Positions 1-6,600 of a DNA stretch of 13,061 bases are shown here, in pieces. Origin of the DNA: Synergistaceae bacterium (GTDB lineage Bacteria; Synergistota; Synergistia; Synergistales; Aminobacteriaceae); assembly GCA_017475805.1 (NCBI GenBank), contig JAFVEW010000308.1:1-13061 (forward strand). The letters are read 5' to 3'. Below the pieces are notes generated by a model. That model was not told the origin of the DNA. It worked only from the letters and a program-made list of their open reading frames with translations, and did not search any database. The first letter of the stretch is position 1. Each line of letters begins with the position of its first letter. Both the position numbers and the translations under genes were made by a program.

Positions 1-1093
1 ACGACAATCCGCGAACTACACCTTTTCTAAGTTCTTCATAGCCTTCTTCGATAGGAACGTTGTTAGCCGTGCCTTCAGCCATTTCCAAACTTCTAATTAT
101 AGGAACACCCGCGCCCGTCAATGCTGATAAAGTTCGGCTTGAACGCGCCATAGCTGCTTTTAACAATAAATCTTTCATGACTGGGATTTTTAATTTCAAT
201 CTGTCCATAAAGCCTTTAGTGCCTTTATTTTTAGATAAAAATATCCACGCGAATACAAATAACGCAACGCCGCCGACATTTATAGGCCAATGTTCGCCGA
301 ACCAGTTTCCCATAGCGAACATGGTCAAAGTAATTTGAGGCAGCTCAATGCTCAACTGCGCGAAAGTTTCTTCAAATTTAGGAACTAAGAATATAAAGAA
401 AAATATTAAAACTCCGACCGCAAAAAATGCAATAAACGCCGGATAAAACATCGCGCTGCGGATTTTGCTGTGCAGAGCCTCTTGTTTTTCAAGTAAAGTT
501 GCTCCCTGATCAAGTGCCGGGCCTAACAAGCCGCCTTCTTCGCCCGCTGAAATCAAAGCAATTAATAGCGGACTGAAACATTTTTGCGCCGCCATTGCCT
601 GACTTAAAGGGACACCTCTATCAATTCTGCTTTTTATGTCAAGCAAAGCGTGTCTAAGAGTGTAATTTTTTTCGCCGCTTGCTATCATGTCGAGCGACGC
701 CGTGAGGCTCAAGCCTGCGCTTTCCATTGTTGCCAACTGTCTAAAAAAGACCATCAAAGTTTTCAAGGGAACGTGGCCTGTGTTAAAGATCGCTCCCAAG
801 TCCATACTAAGGAGAGACTTCAAGCCTGTCTCTCTCTTTGGCTGTGGAGGTGCGATGGCTGCTGCTAATGCCTCATCAGATGAAGAAGCAGGTGTCTCTG
901 TCTTTGGTTTACGCTTGCCGAACAGACCACCACCGCTTGAAGGCTTAGCTTTTGCTTTTTGATCCGAAGTCAAGCTGATAACCAACATACCCGTGGCCTT
1001 AAGCTGCATAATTGCCTGCTGTTGATCAGCTGCTTCGATGACGTTCTCGACGATCTCGCCAGACGAAGACCTCGCACGATACTTAAAGACCAT
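1..1093 (-). CDS. pilC: Type IV pilus / type II secretion inner-membrane platform protein (PilC/GspF family), 3' end outside window
   Basis: Reading the minus strand from an ATG at 1093 gives 364 codons open to the window edge. The product is the integral membrane platform on which the PilB/PilT-type ATPases act during pilus assembly and retraction. An N-terminal soluble part (about 1-45) starts MVFKYRARSSSGEIVENVIE, the usual PilC/GspF opening. A hydrophilic linker rich in Lys, Pro and Ser (about 45-90) follows. The first T2SSF domain (about 110-232) contains VFFRQLATMESAGLSL and SAGEEGG, both typical. Hydrophobic segments lie near 217-238 and 271-287, and the second T2SSF domain begins around 312 (RTLSALTGAGVPI) before the cut. 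Family length is about 400 residues, so only some 40 are missing. AAGGA lies 9 nt upstream of the start. PilC versus GspF is chosen only because pili are commoner in such genomes; no pilus neighbour is visible. Confidence 0.9.
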   Translation of the reverse strand, partial: MVFKYRARSSSGEIVENVIEAADQQQAIMQLKATGMLVISLTSDQKAKAKPSSGGGLFGKRKPKTETPASSSDEALAAAIAPPQPKRETGLKSLLSMDLGAIFNTGHVPLKTLMVFFRQLATMESAGLSLTASLDMIASGEKNYTLRHALLDIKSRIDRGVPLSQAMAAQKCFSPLLIALISAGEEGGLLGPALDQGATLLEKQEALHSKIRSAMFYPAFIAFFAVGVLIFFFIFLVPKFEETFAQLSIELPQITLTMFAMGNWFGEHWPINVGGVALFVFAWIFLSKNKGTKGFMDRLKLKIPVMKDLLLKAAMARSSRTLSALTGAGVPIIRSLEMAEGTANNVPIEEGYEELRKGVVRGLS

Positions 1094-1145
1094 GAGTAAC
1101 TATCCTTGCCTTCCTTGTGATTTTGTTTAGTGAAATACAGGGGTG

Positions 1146-1174
1146 ATTATATAACTCTAAATTAAGAATCGCAA
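1146..1174 (-). promoter_or_regulatory. Sigma-70-type promoter for the pilC gene
   Basis: On the minus strand a perfect TATAAT (plus coordinates 1146-1151) lies 17 nt downstream of TTGCGA (1169-1174, 4 of 6 matches to TTGACA). Transcription would start near 1139, giving a 5' UTR of about 45 nt before the ATG at 1093. The promoter implies that pilC is first in its transcript here and not read from an upstream pilB. Confidence 0.6.
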
Positions 1175-1327
1175 CTTAACAAAAATTTTTGCTTCTTATG
1201 CTAAAATAATTTCAAATTGAAACTTCTCGTTTTTGGGCGAAAAGTTATTTTTTATTACTACATTTATTACTACAAAAATCTTGATTTTTTCCTGCAATCA
1301 TCGAAGCGTGTGAAAAATCGTTGTGGA

Positions 1328-1368
1328 AAAATTTGAAATCTAAAAATTTTAGATTCATTCCAAATTTT
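1328..1368. repeat. Nested inverted repeat
   Basis: AATCTAAAA (1337-1345) and TTTTAGATT (1347-1355) are perfect inverted copies around one A. An outer pair, AAAATTTG (1328-1335) and CAAATTTT (1361-1368), encloses them with an asymmetric gap. In RNA this would be a long AU-rich hairpin; in DNA it could be a protein-binding palindrome. It lies between the divergent pilC and aroB-leader promoters, which suggests a regulatory or insulating role, but nothing in the sequence decides this. Confidence 0.5.
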
Positions 1369-1395
1369 CAAGATTCAGATTAAGTATTTCTGTCA

Positions 1396-1424
1396 TTGAC
1401 AATTAAGCTCGTTTATGCGACCAT
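1396..1424 (+). promoter_or_regulatory. Candidate promoter of the aroB leader transcript
   Basis: A perfect TTGACA at 1396-1401 is followed after 17 nt by GACCAT (1419-1424, 3 of 6 matches to TATAAT). An extended -10 TG sits just before it (1416-1417). Start would be near 1431, about 43 nt before the leader peptide GTG. The weak -10 keeps confidence modest, but no better plus-strand promoter lies closer to the leader. Confidence 0.45.
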
Positions 1425-1473
1425 TCGTTCAGTAAAATTTTCAGATTTTTAAGGAACGGAGTTTATTGAATAA

Positions 1474-1566
1474 GTGATTAATCGGGTCAGCCATGTTAAT
1501 TATTTCGGGTTTAGTTTCGGCTTCTGGTTTTATTACCAGAGGTTCCATTTGCTTTGGCTGACATAA
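1474..1566 (+). CDS. Aromatic-rich leader peptide of the aroB attenuator (30 aa)
   Basis: GTG at 1474 opens a 30-codon frame ending in TAA at 1564-1566. AAGGA (1451-1455) and CGGAG (1457-1461) lie upstream; GGAG is 12 nt from the GTG, slightly long. Residues 10-24 read YFGFSFGFWFYYQRF: ten aromatic residues in fifteen, with one more Trp at 28 (in total six Phe, three Tyr, two Trp). The next gene makes dehydroquinate, precursor of exactly these three amino acids. An intrinsic terminator follows 36 bp after the stop, ending just before the aroB ribosome binding site. This is the arrangement of the trpL/pheL-type leader peptides, where ribosome stalling at codons for a scarce amino acid decides termination. 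The peptide itself is expected to have no other role. An overlapping ATG frame (1493-1561) is not enriched in aromatic residues and is less likely to be the sensor. Confidence 0.8.
   Translation: MINRVSHVNYFGFSFGFWFYYQRFHLLWLT
1486..1562 (+). promoter_or_regulatory. Attenuator RNA: pause/protector hairpins and candidate antiterminator strand
   Basis: An 8-bp perfect outer stem, GTCAGCCA (1486-1493) with TGGCTGAC (1555-1562), encloses most leader codons. Inside it CTTCTGGT (1521-1528) pairs with ACCAGAGG (1535-1542) around a 6-nt loop, with one G-U pair. The strand CAGAGGT (1537-1543) can instead pair with ACCTTCTG (1608-1615) in the 5' arm of the terminator, with one bulged U; this is my candidate antiterminator. 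GGGTTT (1507-1512) is also complementary to AAACCC (1584-1589). The pairings were found by eye and no folding energies were computed, so the alternative-structure model is inference. Confidence 0.6.
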
Positions 1567-1602
1567 CGGCGAGGATCATCCCCAAACCCCAAGAAATTTT
1601 TC

Positions 1603-1649
1603 AAGACACCTTCTGAAAATCAGTCAAAGATTTCGGAGGGTGTCTTTTT
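1603..1649 (+). terminator. Intrinsic terminator of the aroB attenuator
   Basis: The arm 1603-1618 (starting AAGACACC) pairs along 16 positions with 1631-1646 (ending GGTGTCTT), with two G-U pairs, around a 12-nt loop. A run of five U at 1645-1649 overlaps the end of the stem. The aroB ribosome binding site begins 7 nt later, at 1656. Because a promoter cannot fit between this hairpin and the gene, aroB must be expressed by reading through it, so this is an attenuation site and not simply the end of an upstream RNA. Confidence 0.85.
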
Positions 1650-1671
1650 GTATACGGAAGGATTTGAAAGA

Positions 1672-2718
1672 ATGCCGACGACAATAAGGGTAAATTCAAA
1701 AGGCAGCGAATACAGCATAAAGATTCGACGCGGTCTCATAGAAAGGCTCGGAATAGAAATTTTGAACCTAAATGAGGAAAACGACAACGAAATTTTATTA
1801 ATCACTGACGAAAAAGTTTCGGGCTTATATCTTCATAATGTCATCATGAATGTCCAGCAATGCCCGAAGCCTGAAGGCACGCGAATGAGAATCTGCGAGC
1901 TTCTAATTGAATCCGGTGAAGGAGCTAAAAATTTTAGCACTGTCGCTAAATTATTAGAGAATATGGCCGCGTTAGGCCTCACTAAAAAATGCTGCATTGT
2001 CGCGCTTGGCGGCGGTGTGGTTTGCGATGCAGCTGCTTGGGCCGCTGGATGCTATATGGGCGGTGTTAAACTCGTTCTTGTTCCGACGACTCTCGCAGCT
2101 ATGATTGACTCATCAGTCGGAGGCAGTGCCTTTTTGAATCTCAATGCTGGCAAAAATTTAGCGGGAATGTCCTGCAATCCTTCATTAGTTTTATGCGATA
2201 TTGACTCTCTGAAAACTTTACCGCCCGAAGAATATAAATCTGGAATCAGTGAGGCTTTCAAGACGGCTTTAATGTTCAGCGAAGAGTTATTTAGAATTTT
2301 TGAGCGCGGCAAGGACGAAGTTAATTTTTACATAGAAAAAATCATCGAGGCTTGTATTAAATTTCGAGCAGAACTTAATGGCGAGCGTGCTAAATGTATC
2401 GGCTACGAGATCGCGAACGCTATTGAGAGCCTCAGCGATTATAAAGTTTCACACGGTGCGGCTTTGGCTGAGGCAATACAGATTCTCGTTGGGATTTCGA
2501 TGAAGAATTCTTGGTGCAGCGAGGAGACTTATCGAAGAATAATCAACGCTATGAAAAAAAATAATTTATTCATTAACTACAATAGCCTCAACCCCGAATT
2601 AATAGCTCAAACTATGAGCAACGGCCGCGACATTGAACTCAACGTTCTGACTGAGATAGGCAGGTGTGAGACAAAAAAATTTAACGCCGAGGATTTAACG
2701 CGCTTAATAAACTATTAG
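1672..2718 (+). CDS. aroB: 3-dehydroquinate synthase, divergent active site
   Basis: Product of 348 aa, the usual bacterial AroB length. The family enzyme converts DAHP to 3-dehydroquinate in the shikimate pathway, using NAD and a divalent metal (Zn or Co). The NAD-binding segment GGGVVCD (113-119), PTTLAAMIDSSVGG (138-151) and SEAFKTAL with E194 and K197 are recognisable. Aligned without gaps to the canonical motifs, GGKTG has become GGSAF (S152), and GHTFGHAIE has become GYEIANAIE, so the first His (a metal ligand, H271 in the Aspergillus enzyme) is Y245 and the second is N249. The other metal-ligand His is kept at 261. Activity is therefore uncertain. The start is ATG 1672 with GGAAGGA 9 nt upstream; a TTG at 1648 in the same frame lies in the terminator U-run and is rejected. 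Expression appears controlled by the upstream aromatic attenuator. Other sugar-phosphate cyclases (DOI or valiolone synthases) fit less well. Confidence 0.85.
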   Translation: MPTTIRVNSKGSEYSIKIRRGLIERLGIEILNLNEENDNEILLITDEKVSGLYLHNVIMNVQQCPKPEGTRMRICELLIESGEGAKNFSTVAKLLENMAALGLTKKCCIVALGGGVVCDAAAWAAGCYMGGVKLVLVPTTLAAMIDSSVGGSAFLNLNAGKNLAGMSCNPSLVLCDIDSLKTLPPEEYKSGISEAFKTALMFSEELFRIFERGKDEVNFYIEKIIEACIKFRAELNGERAKCIGYEIANAIESLSDYKVSHGAALAEAIQILVGISMKNSWCSEETYRRIINAMKKNNLFINYNSLNPELIAQTMSNGRDIELNVLTEIGRCETKKFNAEDLTRLINY

Positions 2719-2735
2719 GGAATAAGAATTAAAAA

Positions 2736-2744
2736 TGTTATAAT
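2736..2744 (+). promoter_or_regulatory. Extended -10 promoter of hpf
   Basis: TGTTATAAT is a perfect TATAAT (2739-2744) with the upstream TG of an extended -10. The matching -35 position holds only a weak TAGGGA. It lies 18 bp after the aroB stop, so hpf can be transcribed independently, as expected for a stationary-phase/stress factor. Confidence 0.6.
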
Positions 2745-2783
2745 TGCACTAACAACTTAAAAACTTCAGGAGGTGTCGTTTAC

Positions 2784-3317
2784 ATGGACATTCGTTTTGT
2801 ACAGCGCGGCGTGGAAGTTGATGAAAAACTCAGAGATTACATGGAGAAGAAAATTTCCCGTCTTGAAAAATTTTTCAAGAAAATTCTCAACTGTCAAATC
2901 GTGGTAACTCATCATAAAGGAAGTTTTAATGTCGAGACGACCGCGAACGCAAACGGAGTTATTTTACGTGCGGAAGAAGACGCTACGGAGCCGAGAAAGG
3001 CTTTTGACCAGTCGTTAAAGAATCTTGAGCGAAGAATCAAAAAATATAATTCTTATCTCAAAGATCGTGCGCAGCTCGGAGCAGGCGAGGATTTCTCGTT
3101 CAGCCTTGAAGAAGCCGCCGAAGCCGAAACAACAGCCCCAGCAATCGACAAGGTTAAGAAAGTCGAAATCCACCCAATGGAAACAGCCGAAGCTATTATG
3201 CAAATGGAATTGATAGGGCATTCGTTCTTCATGTTCCAGAACGCTGACACTGGCGACATCAATGTAATTTACAAACGCGGCGAGGACAGCTACGGCCTCC
3301 TTGAGCCTGTGAGATAG
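2784..3317 (+). CDS. hpf: Ribosome hibernation promoting factor, long form (HPF/RaiA)
   Basis: The 177-aa product matches the long HPF architecture. An N-terminal S30AE domain (about 1-98, MDIRFVQRGVEVDEKLRDYM onward, with the basic RRIKKY segment near its end) binds in the decoding region of the 30S subunit. An acidic/Ala-rich linker (about 100-123) follows, then a C-terminal dimerisation domain (about 124-177: VKKVEIHPMETAEAIMQMEL through GLLEPVR). In the family, long HPF dimerises two 70S ribosomes into inactive 100S particles during slow growth. AGGAGGTG (2768-2775) sits 8 nt before the ATG. A terminator follows directly, so this is a single-gene unit. Confidence 0.93.
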   Translation: MDIRFVQRGVEVDEKLRDYMEKKISRLEKFFKKILNCQIVVTHHKGSFNVETTANANGVILRAEEDATEPRKAFDQSLKNLERRIKKYNSYLKDRAQLGAGEDFSFSLEEAAEAETTAPAIDKVKKVEIHPMETAEAIMQMELIGHSFFMFQNADTGDINVIYKRGEDSYGLLEPVR

Positions 3318-3336
3318 CAAAAGAATAAAAGAGATT

Positions 3337-3368
3337 TTCTCTCGGATTCGTCCGGGAGAATTTTTTTT
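3337..3368 (+). terminator. Intrinsic terminator after hpf
   Basis: TTCTCTCGG (3337-3345) pairs with CCGGGAGAA (3352-3360) with one U-G pair and a 6-nt loop, followed by eight T (3361-3368). It reaches the stop codon of the convergent minus-strand gene. On the minus strand the following T-tract is weak, so it is probably mainly one-directional. Confidence 0.88.
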
Positions 3369-3567
3369 ACTCTTGCTCAAAAAAATCTTTTCTGTGTCGA
3401 TACCAAAGGAACATAGCGAGGCCGCCGCACAAAAATCCCGCGCCGAGTCCATTAATTACGTAGCTGCTATTAATTTCGCCGCCTATTAAGGAGCTCCCAT
3501 AACCGGCCAAAGCATACCCGAAGCCGATCACGCTTAGTAGTGAAAGTGTCGTTATAAATAACCTCAT
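3367..3567 (-). CDS. Small two-helix membrane protein, unknown function
   Basis: The 66-aa product has two hydrophobic stretches, about 4-28 (FITTLSLLSVIGFGYALAGY and on) and about 37-55 (VINGLGAGFLCGGLAMFLWY), followed by a charged tail (RHRKDFFEQE). The distribution of charge suggests the tail is cytoplasmic. GGGAG lies about 11 nt upstream of the ATG on the minus strand, and the gene has a 108-bp region to itself divergent from the protease gene, both of which support a real gene. I do not recognise a family. It converges on hpf with no spacer. Confidence 0.65.
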   Translation of the reverse strand: MRLFITTLSLLSVIGFGYALAGYGSSLIGGEINSSYVINGLGAGFLCGGLAMFLWYRHRKDFFEQE

Positions 3568-3675
3568 AAAAAATTTCTCTCCCGTTTTTAGAAAATTTTT
3601 ATAAAATAATTAGGATTTTATTCCGAAAATTATTTAATAGAATATAAAAACAAAAACTTGAAAGGAGATTTTAGC

Positions 3676-6600
3676 ATGATTAAAAAATTTTCGTTGACAT
3701 TAGCAGCGATTTTTCTTCTTGCGTTTTCAGCTACGGCGAGCACAGCGCAAGAAGCAATATATGAAAGTAACGGTTATGTTCCTCCTCCTATTGATTTATC
3801 TTACTTGGCAAAAAATCCTCCACGTGTTAATGAGGCTGACGGCTATCCGCTTCTAAAAGCCTCACCGGCTGCAAAATATGATTTAAGAGATGATGGTCTT
3901 GTTACGAGCGTTAAAAATCAAACTCCCTATGGAACTTGCTGGGCTTTCGCGGCCATAGGCGCAATGGAATCAAATTACTTAAAGCGAGGCGGCGCAGAGT
4001 TAGACCTTTCAGAGATGCACTTAGCTTATTTCACGTTCAAAAACGCGGATAAATCTAAGGCATTTAGAAATCTTTCAAGTGCGACCTTACAGAAAGTTCT
4101 TGATAACGGCGGAAATGCTTTTTATCCCGCAGCTGTTTACGGTAGGCTTGACGGACCTGTTTCAGAGACAGATGTTCCATACGGAAAAGACCAAACACCT
4201 TCAAGCTCAACGCCGGAGTCTTATGGACGAGCTTTGAGGCTTCGTGATGTTTATTATTTAGCTTACTCTGCAAACAACGTCAACAGCACCGAAGAAAATC
4301 GCAACATCATAAAAGAAAGAATTATGGAAAACGGAGCGGTTGTAGCCAACTATGCAAACAGTTCCTCTGGATATAAACAACTAAGCAACGGCGATATTTC
4401 TTTCTATACGAAAAGCACAACCATTAGCCACGCTGTTTTGATCATCGGCTGGGACGATAATTATTCAAAAGATAACTTTAAGACTAAGCCTTCATCAGAC
4501 GGAGCATGGCTCATTAAAAACTCTTGGGGCAACATTAATCCTGTTACAAACCGCTATGACGATGACTATGACGGCTGCTTCTGGATGTCCTACGAACAAT
4601 ATTTAGTAGACGGCTCTGCCTTTGTCGTTGAAGATGCAAATAGCGATATGAAAGCCTATTATTATGACGCATTAGGCTGGACAGGAACCTCAAGCGGTGT
4701 TGCATCTGCGAACGTATTTCAATCTGAACGCGACGGCGAAGTCTTAACCGAAGTTGCTTTTTATACGCCGAATAATAATTTGAGTTACGAAATTGATGTT
4801 TATACGGGTCTTTCCTCAATGCCATCGTCGAGTCCTATCTATGGCGACGTCGTTTCAAATAAAACGGGCGATATAGCTTTTGCCGGCTATCACACTGTAG
4901 AACTTGATACCCCAGTCCAATTGACGAAGGGCGAATATTTCTCTGTCGTAGTTAAATTAACAGGAGCATCAACAATTCCTATTGAGTATAAGTCGAGCAG
5001 TAACCCGAATATAAAAATAGAAAAGGGAAGTTTTATTTCTTCTAACGGTTCATCTTGGCACGCCACGACGGACTGCAATGCTTGTATCAGGGCTTTCACG
5101 CTGCAAAACACAGCCAAAGGGATCGCGCCGAAAATCACAAGCAGCGTTCTTCCCGAAGGTCTCTTGAATACTGCTTATAGCTATAGAGTTTCTGCATCAG
5201 GATCGCGCCCATTGGCATGGAGTCTTTCAGGCAATGTTCCCGACGGGCTTTCAATTGATTCAAACACCGGTCTTATTTCAGGAACGCCGACGAAAACGGG
5301 TAATTATTCTTTCAACGTAGAGGTTGCGAATGACGTTCCTGATTCAGACTCAAAAAACTATACGATAAACATTATCGAAAAGCCTATAATCACAACTGCT
5401 GAAATATCCGGCTACGTCAGCTGCACAATCAGTGAATCAATAAAACTTTCTGCCGGCAGTGCTAAGAATTGGAACATCGTTGACGGAAAATTACCTAAAG
5501 GTCTTAAGTTCGACACGAGCACAGCAGCAATCACTGGCAAACCTACAACTAAAGGAACAAGCACCGTAACCTTTGAAGCGTCTTCTACCTCGTGGAAAGT
5601 CAGCAAAGACATCAGCTTTACAATCGAAGCAAAGCCAACAAAGCCGACAATTTCGACTTCAAAATTATCTGACGGCGCAATTGACAAAGCGTATTCTGCA
5701 ACGATAAAGACAACAGGGACTGCTCCGATAACTCTCGCGGCTGACGGCTTGCCGAACGGCTTAAACATGAATTCATCAGGCTTAATCTCAGGGACTCCAA
5801 CGGAAGCCGGGAATTTTACGATTAAAATAACGGCTTCAAATATTTACACAGAGCTTAATAACGTTACTGTAACAAAAAACGTGAAGCTAAAAATTCAAGG
5901 TAAAGTTCCCGTTTTTGAAACAGTTTCAGAGTTGCCATCAGCTATTGTCAATGAAATTTACGGCAGCGGCTATACTTTCGTGCTCTCAAGTGGAACTGAG
6001 CCTATAACATGGTCAGTTTCAGGTGCGCCTAAAGGACTTACGATTGATTCTTTAGGAAATCTTTCAGGGACTCCTACGAAGGCCGGAAAGTTTAACTTGA
6101 CAATCAAGGCCAAGAATTTCGCTGGCCAAGCGTCATTAAAAGTTCCCATGACTGTTCACGAAGTTCCGACAATAAACACAACAAAACTTTCTAATGCTAC
6201 AACAGGCAAAAAATACACAGCCAAGCTCACAGCTAAAGGGACTACGCCAATAACTTGGAATATCGAAAATTTACCAGATACTTTGACAGCAACGCCTCTT
6301 AAGGATGGAGCGCAGCTAACGATTTCGGGAACTCCGACATCGGCCGATACTTACGAACTTTCAGTAACAGCTACAAATGCTGCCGGAACAAGTGAAGCTA
6401 AAGAATTAACTCTCACTGTAAAGGGCGTTGCACCGAAATTAACGGCCTCGCTTGCAAAGGGCTCGGTAGGCAGTTCTTATACGGGTTCGAAAATTTCAGC
6501 TACAGGAACTTTGCCGATTAAATTTTCATATGAGATTAAGGACACTGATAAAACAAAATTCGGGATCGATGATCTATCTGACATCGGACTTGCTTTTGAA

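Larger units (their letters stand above)
1175..1473. other. AT-rich intergenic region with repeats, no gene seen
   Basis: About 300 bp between the pilC promoter and the aroB leader peptide hold no convincing ORF, tRNA or known RNA. I see a 13-bp palindrome TTTCAAATTGAAA (1210-1222), a perfect tandem 12-bp repeat TTTATTACTACA (1251-1262 and 1263-1274), and a nested inverted repeat at 1328-1368. A perfect -35 box TTGACA lies at 1396-1401, and a weak hairpin CGTTC/GAACG (1426-1430 with 1454-1458) overlaps the leader ribosome binding site. Confidence 0.6.

Noticed and set aside
687..962. Plus-strand ORF inside the pilC region
   Set aside because: It is antisense to a clear PilC/GspF coding frame on the minus strand and resembles nothing known.
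1493..1561. ATG-started 22-residue ORF overlapping the leader in another frame
   Set aside because: It has only two Phe and no Trp or Tyr, and no ribosome binding site at proper spacing; the GTG frame is far richer in aromatic codons and better explains the context.
1426..1650. Known riboswitch, T-box, 6S RNA or glutamine-riboswitch-like RNA
   Set aside because: CGTTC...AAGGAACG recalls the end stem of the glutamine riboswitch, but its core motif is absent. There is no T-box sequence and no recognisable 6S or SRP core. The leader-peptide attenuator explains the features better.
1648..1671. Longer aroB reading from TTG at 1648
   Set aside because: This TTG lies in the terminator U-run and upstream of the GGAAGGA site; the ATG at 1672 has proper spacing and gives the normal family N-terminus.
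3015..3452. Minus-strand 145-codon ORF over hpf and its terminator
   Set aside because: It lies antisense to hpf and crosses a strong terminator and a convergent gene; no family features.
5412..5768. Minus-strand 118-codon ORF inside the protease gene
   Set aside because: Antisense shadow of the Ig-like repeats, with no ribosome binding site or recognisable domain.
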